NCBI RefSeq assembly: GCF_901709675.1
Contig: NC_051087.1
Span: forward strand, 13,021,384 to 13,085,383
Length of the DNA stretch: 64,000 nt
DNA from: Syngnathus acus
Taxonomy: Eukaryota > Chordata > Actinopteri > Syngnathiformes > Syngnathidae
Direction: 5' to 3'
Of this stretch, positions 1 to 16,400 are shown one piece after another. Position 1 is the first letter of the stretch. Each line of letters starts with the position of its first letter. The notes under the pieces were generated by a model. That model did no database searches. It was not told the origin of the DNA and worked only from the letters and a program-made list of their open reading frames with translations. The translations under genes and the position numbers were made by a program.

Positions 1-4823
<4,823 letters not shown>

Positions 4824-7412
4824 GCATGACCAGACAAAGGGGGATGAGAAAAGGAATAGGGCCTTGCACAGAGCCTTGTGGTACGCCTGGCAGTAATTTT
4901 ATAGAGCCAGACACACGGGAAGCGAAATAGATGTTTCGTTCTTTGGCTCAGCTTACATTGGGTCTGACCCGGCATGGCTTGGCTCTTTCCCATTTGCTGA
5001 AAATCAGGACTGTATGTTTGTGTGTGTGTGTGTCATGGATGTGAATGAGTCTTGAGCATGTGTGCGGTTTTGTTTATTTGTGATAAAGGGGAGGAAGATA
5101 ACAAAATGGCCATTTTACTTTTTTAATAGCGCAACCAACCACACTGAATATTAATTGGGAGGGGGAAAAAAAGCAACAGTTATTGGCAAATGTTGGAGTG
5201 AAACTGACCTGACTGGTTTCTCTGAGATGACAACCACTGGAGTTTGACTCTGCCGCTTCCACAAGCCCATCGGTTGGTTCTTTTACAAGCAAAGCTAATT
5301 TAATAAATGCAAAATGGGACACAGCTGTCACTTGGGAGCAATTGTGTGCTCAGTGAGTTTGACCCGAGTCAGCAGGAAGCTGAGCAGAGTTAATGAGGAC
5401 TTGAAGTCGATGATAAGGACATCCATCAAGCACAGGTGAATTTGAATCTGCCGTAACAATCATTTGAGCACCAGTGGGCAGTCCTTCTACACACAGTGTG
5501 CGGCAGAGTGTGACAACGCGGCCTGGAAGAAGGCACTAGATCCCCTTGTCGTTTTAATATATGGTCTGTTACTACAGAGCGGCTCGTAGCATAGAATGAT
5601 AACTGCAAGGTTGTGTTTTGTCTGGTTCTGAATACACTGCTACTACTACTCGACATGCTCACACTTAGGAGAAAGTGATGGATCTAAGCAATATCATAGA
5701 TGCCTCCTGTCCATCCAAGTATTGATTTCACAGAAGTGATTTCTTCATACTTTCTTTTTTACAGCTACACTATAACTCATGCAGAAGGGTCTTCCATTTA
5801 AATCCGAATGACTCTTCACATGGTCAGAATTTGTCATTCAAACCTGTTCTCTGGGGTCGAACATTAAAATGCAAAGATTTCAGCACCCAAAATTGGTTCA
5901 CTTTTGTTTTGGTAATACCAGTTCCCTTATTTCTTGCCCTTCTCTAATTTGGGTTCTAATGTGAAAGATTAAATCTGAGATGGCAATGTAAGATATCTCT
6001 GGATTTTTGTATTAAAACCACACAAAAGTAAAGTGTTGGGATTTTTTTTCTTTTGCATTGGTTGATGTAGTCATACTGGTGGTATCCAAGTTCTCGGGTC
6101 ACGCTCATCAAGTGCTCATCATTGTCAAAGAACATACTCTTCTAATAAAATGTGCCAACTTCGGTACAAATGACATTTTTATTATTACAAACAAACGTTC
6201 ATTATAACAGCCCATATTGTCTGTCCTGTTTCTGTCTGTATGCATTGTCTTACATTAGCTGTTGTTACACAACAGAATGTCAAACTTTCCTCCGTGCAAA
6301 TGGCCCTTTGCATCATCACAGTGAGGCTGAAAGGTTGTTGTTTTTTGGGTGGGTGGAGCAACGCTCTACATGTTAATAAAAGTATAAGTCTTACAAATTC
6401 GTCACACAGATGTTCATTTTATGTTTTTAGAAGCTATTGGACAATCTCACTGAGGGGTTTTTTTAAGTTGTACGCACGGATGCGCTGTAGAGCGGTCAAA
6501 AGAGCCAGCAGAGGGCAGCCCAGCAGGAAAGCTCTGCCTAGAAATTAAAGCGGTAGAATGAAAAGGGGTTTCTTTTGATCTTCGGGGTGAGGCCGGGATT
6601 AGAAATTATATCCAACATGAAAATACGTTTCATACGATTGTTTTTATTTGGAATACACTTCTTTTTTCAAATTCAAGTGCAAGATGAAGTTTAAATTTTT
6701 TCAAACTTTTGCCCTCAGTCTGTCAACTGTCATACATCAACTCAAGTTGCAGGGACAACTGCTCTGAGAAACTGGGCGTTTAGTGGCGGTGTGACGTCAC
6801 AATGTGAGGACTGGTCTTTTTTTTACACGGGCGGGGCTGGTGCTTGAGGAGGAATGAGGGGGGAATGCTCCAAGTTGGGTGAATAGAGGAAAACACCACT
6901 TTGCGTAGGAAATAGTATTTTAACATGGTTAAATGCTCAATAAACTTGATTTACACCATATGCTTTCTTTAAATGATAACGTATAGAAGTTAAATCTTTA
7001 AGTTTTTTTACATAACTTCAATGTTGACTGGCATTTCGAATTTACATATTACTAATAGTAATATTTTGTTTCATCCTTAACTTTTAGCTGATTTAACAAT
7101 AACTGACAAATGGACCAAAAAAGTGAGAAAAATAATAACATTTAAAATCAAACAAACATTGATGCTACTGTTCAATCGTAGGTTTAAGGAACATTGTAAT
7201 GCGTTTTTTTATTTTTTTATTTAAGGATATGTACTTCAACTGCAGGCTTGTAGCGATTTTAGCATTCTGTTTTCACGTGTTCGGATGTGTGCGGCGGAGT
7301 GCACTCCATTTTGTGTCCTTGAGGGCGGCGTTGCTGCGCCGCAGTTTGCCACTCACACTATGCAAGGAAGGTGCGGACAAGTCTCACTCAAGTGAAAGCG
7401 AGCGCGAGAACT
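4824..7412. other. naa15 3' UTR and naa15-rab33b intergenic region
   Basis: The sequence is non-coding. It includes the probable naa15 3' UTR (candidate AATAAA at 6144-6149) and the rab33b 5' flank, which becomes GC-richer after about 7270. A CTCF-like motif at 6505-6519 is listed separately. No further gene is seen. Confidence 0.5.
6505..6519 (+). promoter_or_regulatory. candidate CTCF-binding motif
   Basis: The sequence CCAGCAGAGGGCAGC fits the CTCF core consensus (CCASNAGRGGGCRS) at nearly every position. It lies between naa15 and rab33b, a plausible place for an insulator. This is a motif match only. A second, weaker match (CCACCAGAGGGAT) is at 13361-13373, just upstream of alyref. Confidence 0.35.
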
Positions 7413-10306
7413 ATGGAGTCCTCCTTGGAGCTGTCCAGCTCTTTGGGCAGTGTGTCGTCGCTGCTGAGCGGCTGCAGGACCTTCAAAGTGCTCGTTATCG
7501 GGGACTCTGCGGTAGGCAAGACCTGCCTCACACACCGACTCTGCGCGGGTCAGTTCCCCAAGAGCGCGGAGGCTACGATCGGCGTGGACTTCCGAGAGAT
7601 AGTTCTTGACATCGACGGAGAGATGATCAAGGTAAGAAGCCAAAAGCATAATTTGCAAGTGTATTGTAATTAAAGACCAAATTGAGGATTTGAAATACTT
7701 TCTAATAGGTGAAACAACTGTTAGTCAATTAACATAAACTTAAATGCAACATTATTTTGTATGTCAGAGTTGCCGTTTTATTCATCACCAGTGCGTTTTG
7801 TGAAGTTACTTATTTCAATTTGCCTGTCTAAAACATGAAGGTAATTTCTTTAGGAGGAATTTTCCACGTCGGAATTTATCTGTCCAGTTGGTGAACACGA
7901 ATGAAATCAATGCTAATGCTATCTTAAACACAACCACATGGGGCAAATGCAACGTGTGTTTTGTTCTTGTTCCCCAAATGGCACGAAAACAATTGTTTTG
8001 CTTCGTTTCATGTTTGGGACATTCACAATGACTTCCACCGTTTGAATAATGCTGCCTGGGTAGACAAACGGCACAAGACGCTGAGCAGAGTTTGATAGTA
8101 AAGTCTACTTTTTATGCAAGAGGATCAAATAATGAAGCCAAAAGCAGTAGATAGACAATGTGGTGAGCAGGACTAACGTCTTAAGCATTTCCATTGCTCT
8201 GGACAGTTTTATCATACACGTATATAAACATACTGTGATGTATTAATCCATGCTGTATAATCAAACCCAGAGTCCTCAATTACCCCCCCGCCCCGGTATT
8301 TTTGTTCAGAAACAGCATTTCTGTGCCGCCTTTGTGAACTTAATCAGTAGTTTGGTTAAATTAGAGCAACCTCTGCGAACAAAAACTATTTTCAAAACTG
8401 AATGTGGATAGTTAACATGGTTCAAGTTTCATGGAGGTTGTTTTATGAGGTGTACAGTCAACTCCTGCATATTTACCTTTCGGCATTGCTGGAGTGATTT
8501 GCAAATACCCCCATCCCCAAATGATATGGTATGTGGGGTCTGTCAGATTTGAAAATTCATTTAAGGTATTAAAAGTTGGCGTCCCCTGCTTTAGAGGAGA
8601 CTTGGTATTTCATGTGTTGCTTTTCTTTCTTCCGTCTTATTGGTGACTCATTGAATTTCATTGTTCGTGCTAGTTTGTTGGCGAGTGGGTATTTCAACAC
8701 ATGCTTTTCAGCACTTTTTCCATCTTGTCATTCTTTCCTCTTTTTTTCTTGTGTCTGTTTTGTTGTGTTTTCTGTATCACCAGCTCCAACTGTGGGACAC
8801 AGCGGGACAAGAGCGCTTCCGTAAGTCTATGGTGCAACATTTCTACCGCAATGTGCACGCAGTTCTCTTCGTGTATGACGTCACCTGCAGGGCCAGCTTC
8901 AACAGCCTTTCGGCCTGGGTAGAAGAGTGCAGACAGAACTCTCTCGGCCAGAAAGTCCTCAGGTAACAGCTCAACAGATGATGAGTCCAGGGTGCACTTT
9001 TGATTTCACTCTAGGTCAAGTTGCATAGGCCCCAGTTTGCATTTGACCCCAAAAAAGCCTAAGCAGTTCAGTAGGGGTCACCAACTATATTTGTCAGCTG
9101 ACCAGAATTTTACTGCAGTCACCTTAGGGGCCGGACCCTCAAATTACCAGCCTATAAATGAGAGATGGTGGCAAAGCAGTTAAAACGGAGAGGATCATAG
9201 GAAAGGTTTTAATGACACTATTTGCAGGAGTGCAAAAGTTTACAGTGGCTAGGTACAGATATAAACAAGAGATTGTCATTTATTTTTAGATTATTTAATT
9301 TGCTGTGGTTTCTACCAACAAAATGAATATTCAACAGTGTCAACACAGTGTATCTACAATAGTATGTATATGATCCTGAAAGCATGCCACATAAGCAATT
9401 AATTTCAGGGTGTCCCCCGCCTAAAGCCCGAAGACTGCTGAGATAGGCTCCAGCACGCACGCGACCCTCGTGGGGACAAGCGGTATAGAAAATGGATGAA
9501 TGGAATTATTCAGTACAAACAACCCCCTTCACATGAATCCCATTAATAGTATTAGCTAGCATGCTAGCCCTAAAAAAGGGCTCACACAAACTGACAAGGA
9601 TAAACAAATTAAAACACAACAGACATTCATTAACATCACCTTTTGATATTTATATACATTAATAAATGTCAGGGAGTACAGTTGCTACAAATTAAGACTA
9701 CATACTCGCTTCATCGGGGAGAAAAGTAAAAAGAAAAAAATGTTCCCATCATTCATTGATTGCCAAAAACACCATTGATTAGATATCAAAAGAACACTAA
9801 GATTGCTGCACAATGGCCCCAAAATAATATATTTTATTGCTTTGATCCAAAACAGCAAACTGACGATGTAGGGTTTTACTGCATTGAGAATTCATTGACA
9901 CTAATATGGTTTGCAGGAAGGCCTAAATTACATGTACTGTTTATTCTACTTTAGAAGATTTGTCTCATTTTTGTGCTGATTTCTTAACAGGTTCCTGGTT
10001 GGGAACAAGAGTGACCTCCGTGATGTCGTTAAGGCGGATGGTCTGGTGAGCCAGGATCAGGCCAAGAACTTTGCCAAGACTCACAACATGGTGTTTTTTG
10101 AGACATCAGCCAAATGCACAAGTAGACCACGCGGTGTCGGGGAGGTGCCCTATCAACGTGATAAGGTGGAGGATGTTGTCAATGCTGTTGGTGCCAGACT
10201 GAAGAGACAGAAGAATCCCAGTGCAGCATATAACCTTGCATACAGCGGCTCTTTTAAAGTTTTCAATAAAAAAACAAAGGAGAAAGAAATGTGGAGCTGC
10301 TGCTGA
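7413..10306 (+). CDS. rab33b: Rab33B-like small GTPase
   Basis: Rab33B is a Golgi Rab that acts in retrograde Golgi-ER traffic and in autophagosome formation through Atg16L1. There are three coding exons: 7413-7631, 8784-8962 and 9991-10306, with consistent phase, for 237 aa. The start follows GAGAACT and begins MESSLE, like the mammalian protein. Seen: P-loop GDSAVGKT (30-37), switch [10 protein letters not shown] (54-62), WDTAGQERF (77-85), NKSD (138-141), ETSAK (170-174) and a C-terminal CC for double prenylation. Oddities: A replaces N in the GDSNVGKT typical of Rab33, NKSD replaces NKCD, and there are about ten extra residues after ETSAK (175-189). It lies next to naa15 as in human. Rab33A is less likely because of the N-terminus and synteny. 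An AATAAA is at 10426-10431. Confidence 0.9.
7632..8783. other. intron 1 of rab33b
   Basis: The intron is bounded by GTAAGA and a CACCAG acceptor. No mobile element or RNA gene was recognised. A short C-run lies near 8283-8290. Confidence 0.5.
9406..9503 (+). repeat. truncated tRNA-derived SINE (3' tail) in rab33b intron 2
   Basis: Only the 3' half is present. It has a recognisable GATAGGCTCCAGCACGCACG block, then CGACC...TGGGGACAAGCGGTATAGAAAATGGATGAATGG. It is the same family as the full copies at 32606-32955 and 58823-59185. Confidence 0.8.
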
Positions 10307-11601
10307 AAGGAAGAACAATGATTAGCAAGGATTGGTCGTGTCGGACACTTTAATATTTATACTTTTTAATATTGTGCATGTTACACTTTCTAACATTGTA
10401 TATTTGTAATCTTTATTAATTACCAAATAAAATGTAATGTCAATGACAAATCATTGTGTTTATTGCAAATTGAACTCTGTGTGTAAAATCAAAAGCCAAT
10501 AAATTATTGAATGAGTATTTCAAGTTGGATTTCTACTTTGCCAAATGCAAAACCTCAATCAATGTATCAATCAGAATATGGAGCAAGTTGCCCTGGGTTC
10601 CCATGGGTTTTGGTTTTTAATTGTCCCAACATGTTTTAACAATTCAATTTAAAAGGTTTTTTGAAGGCACTTCACAGAACAAAGATTCAGGGCCCAAACT
10701 TACAGGAATGGGGTGTATTCAGTTATGCTTGAAAGAGTATGATGTTAGAACAAATTGGAAAAAATCTAATCGTGACTTCCCGAATAATATTATGCATCAA
10801 AACTATTGTCCACATGGTTTATTGAGTTTAATTCACATGTGTCAGTTACCATTGCCACAATTTATTGAGCAAATTTTTCAAAACAATTTCCATTTCCTAC
10901 ATTAAAAAACACGCTTAACCTATGGAACTATAATATAAAGCTAATGTAACAATCACACAGGTCAGTTTTACCTTGGCTTGAACTTTTGATGGGTAAGTCT
11001 ATCAGCAGCGTATCAGATGGGTCAAACTTCATGCATCATGTGAAGTCTGGGGGCGACTGAGACCGTATCACATGATGTATGTCTAATAGATGACTCAGGT
11101 TGTCACATGAGGAGGCAAACATCTTTTCAACGCCACATCTGCATGCAAATGGGCCTCCCAGGATGTGTGTGCACGTGTATTAGTGCATGAAAGTTCCAGA
11201 TTCTATCACTGTGGTGCAACAATTACCAACCAAATGGTAGATGGCTCTGCGCAGTGAACTTTGGAAAATTAAGGTGTGTTGGGGGCACTGTTTAGCTTTC
11301 ATGAACCAAATGGCTGGATCACTATTGGTCTATAAATCAAACATAAATATTGTAAAAAACGTAACATTTTAAGAATCAAGTGTTTCCTTTTGTACATTCA
11401 AATTCAAAGATTTGTGGAGTGTTTGTAAAGTACAAGGGCGTGACCTTGTTACTGAGATTTGGTAATTACAGCTTGGTCAATTCACAACCAAAAACCTTCG
11501 ACAGTTACTCGCTGAGGTGTGACACAGGACGGACAGGTAGATGTTAATGAAGCATTAAGCCATCGGAGGAGACTCGCCGGGTGAGTGCCACAAGACCGTC
11601 A

Positions 11602-11680
11602 GGGAATACCAGGTGCATTTATTTATTTATTTTGCACGTCAATTGTGAAAGGAAACTTTTACAACAGCCATCAAGTACAC
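11602..11680 (+). pseudogene. 5S rRNA 3' relic plus old spacer
   Basis: GGGAATACCAGGTGC (11602-11616) equals the last part of the 5S gene downstream. The sequence after it (T-rich run, TTTTGCACGTCAATTGTGAAA, then TTTTACAACAGCCATCAAGTAC) is a diverged copy of the sequence after the intact gene (TTTTGCACTTCAATTGTTAAA, then TTTTTACAACAGCCATAACGTAC). This is the tail of one unit of a former tandem 5S array. Confidence 0.75.
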
Positions 11681-11739
11681 GTCGCTGCTTTTCTGGGGCG
11701 ATTGTGTCTACAAAAGGCTAAATTATGAACCGTCTCTCG

Positions 11740-11858
11740 GCTTACGGCCATACTACCCTGAGAACGCCCGATCTCGTCCGATCTCGGAAGCTAAGCAGGG
11801 TCGGGCCTGGTTAGTACTTGGATGGGAGACCGCCTGGGAATACCAGGTGCTGTAAGCT
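11740..11858 (+). rRNA. 5S ribosomal RNA
   Basis: A 119-bp gene from GCTTACGGCCATACTACCCT to CCAGGTGCTGTAAGCT matches fish somatic 5S rRNA nearly throughout. The internal promoter is intact: the A box (AGCTAAGCAGGGTCGGGC), the intermediate element and the C box (TGGATGGGAGACCGCC). A long T-run starting at 11858 serves as the Pol III terminator. Two differences from the usual sequence are visible (TACTACC for TACCACC, CGTCCGAT for CGTCTGAT), so this may be a functional variant or a young pseudogene. It stands alone except for the relic upstream. Confidence 0.9.
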
Positions 11859-11924
11859 TTTTTTTTTTTTTTTTGCACTTCAATTGTTAAAGCCAATTTT
11901 TACAACAGCCATAACGTACGATAG

Positions 11925-12210
11925 AGTGACCAGACGTCCTCTTTTCCCCGGATATGTCCTACTTTTGAGGGGGGAAAAAAGTCCGGGGTGGAATTTCAAA
12001 ATTGTCCGGGATTTTGTTTGATTGCCGAAGCGCACTCCAGCATCCCCCGTCGGACACTACAGCGCTCTCACCAACAGCACCCCCCCCCCCCCCCCCCCCC
12101 CCCCCTGTCGGACACTACAGCGCTCCAACCAACAGCAACCCCCCCAGCGCTCTTACCATTAACACCCCAAAAAAAGGGTGTCCTCTTTTTCAGAAACCCT
12201 GTTGTGCCAA
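11925..12210. mobile_element. non-autonomous DNA-transposon-like repeat with an expanded poly-C tract
   Basis: It starts GAGTGACCAGACGTCCTCTT and ends near GGGTGTCCTCTTTTTCAGAA. The ends share GTCCTCTTTT in the same orientation, and internal CCGGGATTTT/CCGGGGTGG blocks resemble a common fish interspersed repeat. The segment GTCGGACACTACAGCGCTC occurs twice (about 12048 and 12106), separated by an uninterrupted C-run at 12080-12105. The boundaries are approximate. Confidence 0.5.
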
Positions 12211-13454
12211 AGTAGTTACCCCCGTGAAAATCCTAATCCCCTGCCGCGGGAGCGTGTACACATTGAGTGGAAAGAGGAATCCTGTCATGTGGTTACTATA
12301 TGTAGTGGGGATTTTCTTCGCACAAGTGCTTGATTTTACTTTCCTAAGGCATAAGAAAAACATGGTCAAGGTCAGTCATAATTCTGAGAAAGCGGGTTTA
12401 CTAGTCCTCCATTTGGTACTATGTGTATACCCATTGACAAAATTATGTTGCTAAAATCTGAAACAGGAAATTCCAAGTCATTCATAGAGAAAATATATAC
12501 GTAATTCAAATTGTGGAACATTATAAATGATAACCAATTTTTCATACAAGTCCAGAAGTGTGAGCTCGAGAAAAGAAAAAATAAGTGATGCAAAGTTTCA
12601 TCATCACTCTGTCAGAAAACAACATTTCACCTAGAATTCAAATCTTTTTTTTCCCTGAAATTCTGCCATATTGATCCTATTGTAATCCTTAAAAGTTGTT
12701 AGTCTCCGAGGCCAAAGTATGGCGGTTCACAATGGGTATACAGTGCATACCTTTTGGTACTTTTCCTTGCTAAACTAAGATACCGACAAGGCAAGACTGA
12801 TTCAGCTACGTCTTTATTTTCCTCTCTCTCAACTCAACTCCCGTTCCCTCCTTTTTTTCTTCTTACCGTCCGCCCTCACGAAGAACGTCGCAGAGCAATC
12901 TACAAATGAAACGTAACCCAGATAACGTAAATATACACATCATTACAGCATGTTAGAAAATAACGATCATTACATATAAAAATATATAATCCCTAAATGA
13001 AATGCTACATTATTATTATTTTAAAATGTGTCTGTTTGACTTTTTTTTTTTGTAAATGCTTTCTACATGGTGACTGGATTGCCAAACTATCCTTCTACCA
13101 ACTCATGAAATATCAGCGATACCTATGAAACATTATTATACCTTACAAAACGTTTAATTAAATTGAGCAGGGCAAAGGGATTGCAGGTTTTGTTGGCATT
13201 AGCATTTAAAAGTCTTTAATGAAAGAAAACGTGCATATTTTCAAGTTTCAATAAAGCTTTGGCGACATGTAACCAATGAGCGAAAGTGCTGGTTATTACG
13301 TATCTTACGTCATTTCCGTAAACTGTGTACGTATATCCGCTAGCACCACGCAACACAACGCCACCAGAGGGATTTGCAATACCGAACGAATACAGTTGTG
13401 CTGTTCCAACTTCTTTGTACTCCGACACTGTCTGAACCAACATTTCGCTCCACC

Positions 13455-16400
13455 ATGGTCGACAAAATGAGCATGTCTCTGGACGACATTATCAAGCTTA
13501 ACAGCAAAGGAAGCCGTGGTGGTGGTTCGTCCCGCCTGAGTGAACGTTCTGGTTTCGCCGGTGGATTTTCGAGGTCGGCGCGGAGTTCTAACCGCGAGCG
13601 AGACAACAGGCCCACACCGTACACCAGAGTAAGCACGATCTTAAATACCTTCATTGAATAGTTAATACGCTTGTGTACGGCGCCACCTAAAGTGAGATGA
13701 AAGGGAAAAAAGATAAAGGTCGAAAAAAGCGAAATATTGCTAAACTTTAATTTGCGTAAATGTGTTTCTGGGTCAATTTCCGGATAAACAAACTTAGGCT
13801 GTGTCCGAATGTGCACACTCTTTGCTATATCGCGTAGTGCGCTATCAATGGGTTACACCATTTTGTTGGGGTGTCCGAATGTCCAGGCGGCACAAATGCA
13901 GGACACTCAAAATTACCCCTAATGCACTTGGAAAAGCAGTGACCATCGATGTCCACTCAAAAGTTTAGTATCGACCACAATGCATTGCAAGAAGGAAAAC
14001 AACTGCAAAGTAAATAAATACAATTTAAAATAATATTGAACAAAAATATAGGTATATCCGTCTATTCACCCACCTACCGATTCATTCATTCATTCATGCA
14101 ATGTTAATATTATTCTGGTCCCATGTTCCAAATGTCGTTCCTTATGCCAAAATTGTTAGGTCTACTCAAGTTGGATTAAATAAAAGCAGTATGAAACTGT
14201 GCAGGCAGATGCTTGCCAGTGAATAGTGATTTGATAACTTAAAACTACAGTGTAGAGCAAAGTATCAAAACTGTTTTCAATGAGGGCCACATACAGGCAA
14301 AAATGGACGTGTCGGCCATATTCTATTCTATTTATAAAATTTCTCGTGGGCCAATTAATAATGGTGCGGGACGTATGCCGATAAACCTCTAATGGTTTCC
14401 ATCAATTGAGCTTTGTTCCCAAACCAAATACAAATAAATAATGAAAAACACTGAATCAGAGCCACGTGTGGGCCTCAAGTTGCCCAACCCTGCAGTACAT
14501 GCTGTATGAAAATTATGTTTTTTTACTATGTAAATCACATTAGGGGGCTCCCCTTCAAAATTGACTGATTACTGTAGACTTTAATCATAAATGACAACAC
14601 ACGGCAGTGCTCCAATTAAGTATGTCTCAGTTCTTGCATACGTTCATCAATTACCTTAAAATGTGTACAACTATGTAGAACAAAATCTATGATTTTATTT
14701 TAAATAGACTATGTTTGGGAATGACTTTATGGGATAGTGATTGATTCAGAATATGGGCAAGCTGATATTCAGCATTGTCTCATTTTCTTTCATGGATGAA
14801 TAGGGAGTATTTGTATTTGAGAGGCTGAAATTTGTGAATTTGGACTACTAAAATGCTCAGAACCCTTTCACTTCATTTTGTGTGTAATAAGCTTCCTGAC
14901 AAAAAAAGGGTTAATTTACTGAACTTTGGTTTTCAGCGTTGCAATTAGACATTTAATTATCTAATTCAGTGTTTTTCAACCGGGGTGCCGCGGCACACTG
15001 GTGTGCCGCAAAATATTGTCAGGGGTGCCGTGGGAAATTCTTCAATTTGTGCGCCTGTGCGGTGTAGCGCCCGGCAGAGTAATCATGTCTTCCATATCAG
15101 AAGGTGGCAGCAGCAGGTAGCGATTTGCCTTTTGCTTGCAGACGAGAAAATTGGTGACGCATGGATGCAGCGGCAGGTATATGGGATGCCCATGCAGGTA
15201 GCATTGACAGCGACGTCATTGTGGATAGCGAGACGAGTCGATAGTGACAGTGATGGAGAGGTTTTTGAAGAGAAAAAATGCTGACACTGTACTCAGCACA
15301 CACTGGTGTGCCGTGGGATTGTCAAATATTAATTACGGAGCGCATTGTAAACAGGATTGCCAAACCACTGGTCAGTTCGCGCAAGGCCTGGTCAGCCACT
15401 TGCTAAACGTGCATGCGTGGCGAATCGGAGAATCTTGAGATTTCATATTGTGTCGGTCTGATTGTATTGCATCGGCACATATTCAGTTTATGTGTGTGTT
15501 GCTGTGTGCTTTTGCTAACAGTGACAGACACTATGACGGTTGTGGTGCGTTTGTGGTCCAATGGAAATCAGAGCATGCAGTTCAACTGGAGAACCTGGAT
15601 TGGTTATTTTTCACAAACATAAAATAAACAGTCAAGTCGAGACACCTCGACTGTGACAGCCACTCAGCTGCTGTCATAACACAGATTGTCTTTAAAAGTG
15701 ACTTTGTTCTTATTGTTGCAATATTTATAGACCTAGTCTAAAACAGTAAACAACATCACGTTGATTCTTTTATTTTAATCACAATCACTTTAAATAGTTT
15801 ATTTCTTACACCGTCTAAAACCTTTTTAAAAAACTGTCACTTTTATTTAAAAAAAGGAATACAATTTAAAGAATATTTAGTATTTATTTCAATTAAATTA
15901 TTCGACTCTCCATACATACATATATATAGGAATAGGACTTTACGTCTTTCGTTGTAATATAACAGATTTTTGTTGGCGGTGTGCCGCGAGATTTTTTCCA
16001 ATGAAAAGGTGTGCCGTGAATGAAAAAAGGTTGGGAAACACTGATCTAATTATCTGGCGTACTTAATGCATTGCAGACCTTTTGCTTTACCTCAACCAAA
16101 GTTCCATAGTTTTTTCTTTTTGGCCCTGTGGAGAGGAGCATCTTAATTTTGGAGAATGATAATCTGTTCATCAAATCTGTCTTAACCCGACCTTTTGATG
16201 TTGACACTTATGGCACTGACATGCTTCCACTGCTGTCATCCTGTCTAAATGTGTTGTTTTAAGATGAAGCCATTCATTCAGTATTGGATTAAATTACTTC
16301 ATAGTTCATTATTGCTGCAGAAGGAAAGAAGTTAAATCAGGGGGTTTCAACATCAGTTTTATTTAAATGTTACAATTATTTTCCATTTAGAATTTTGCGG

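Larger units (their letters stand above)
10307..13454. other. rab33b-alyref intergenic region
   Basis: It contains the rab33b 3' UTR with AATAAA at 10426-10431, the 5S rRNA gene and its relic, a DNA-transposon-like block with a long C-run (11925-12210), and AT-rich single-copy-looking sequence from 12.2 to 13.2 kb. No protein-coding gene is supported. Confidence 0.5.
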
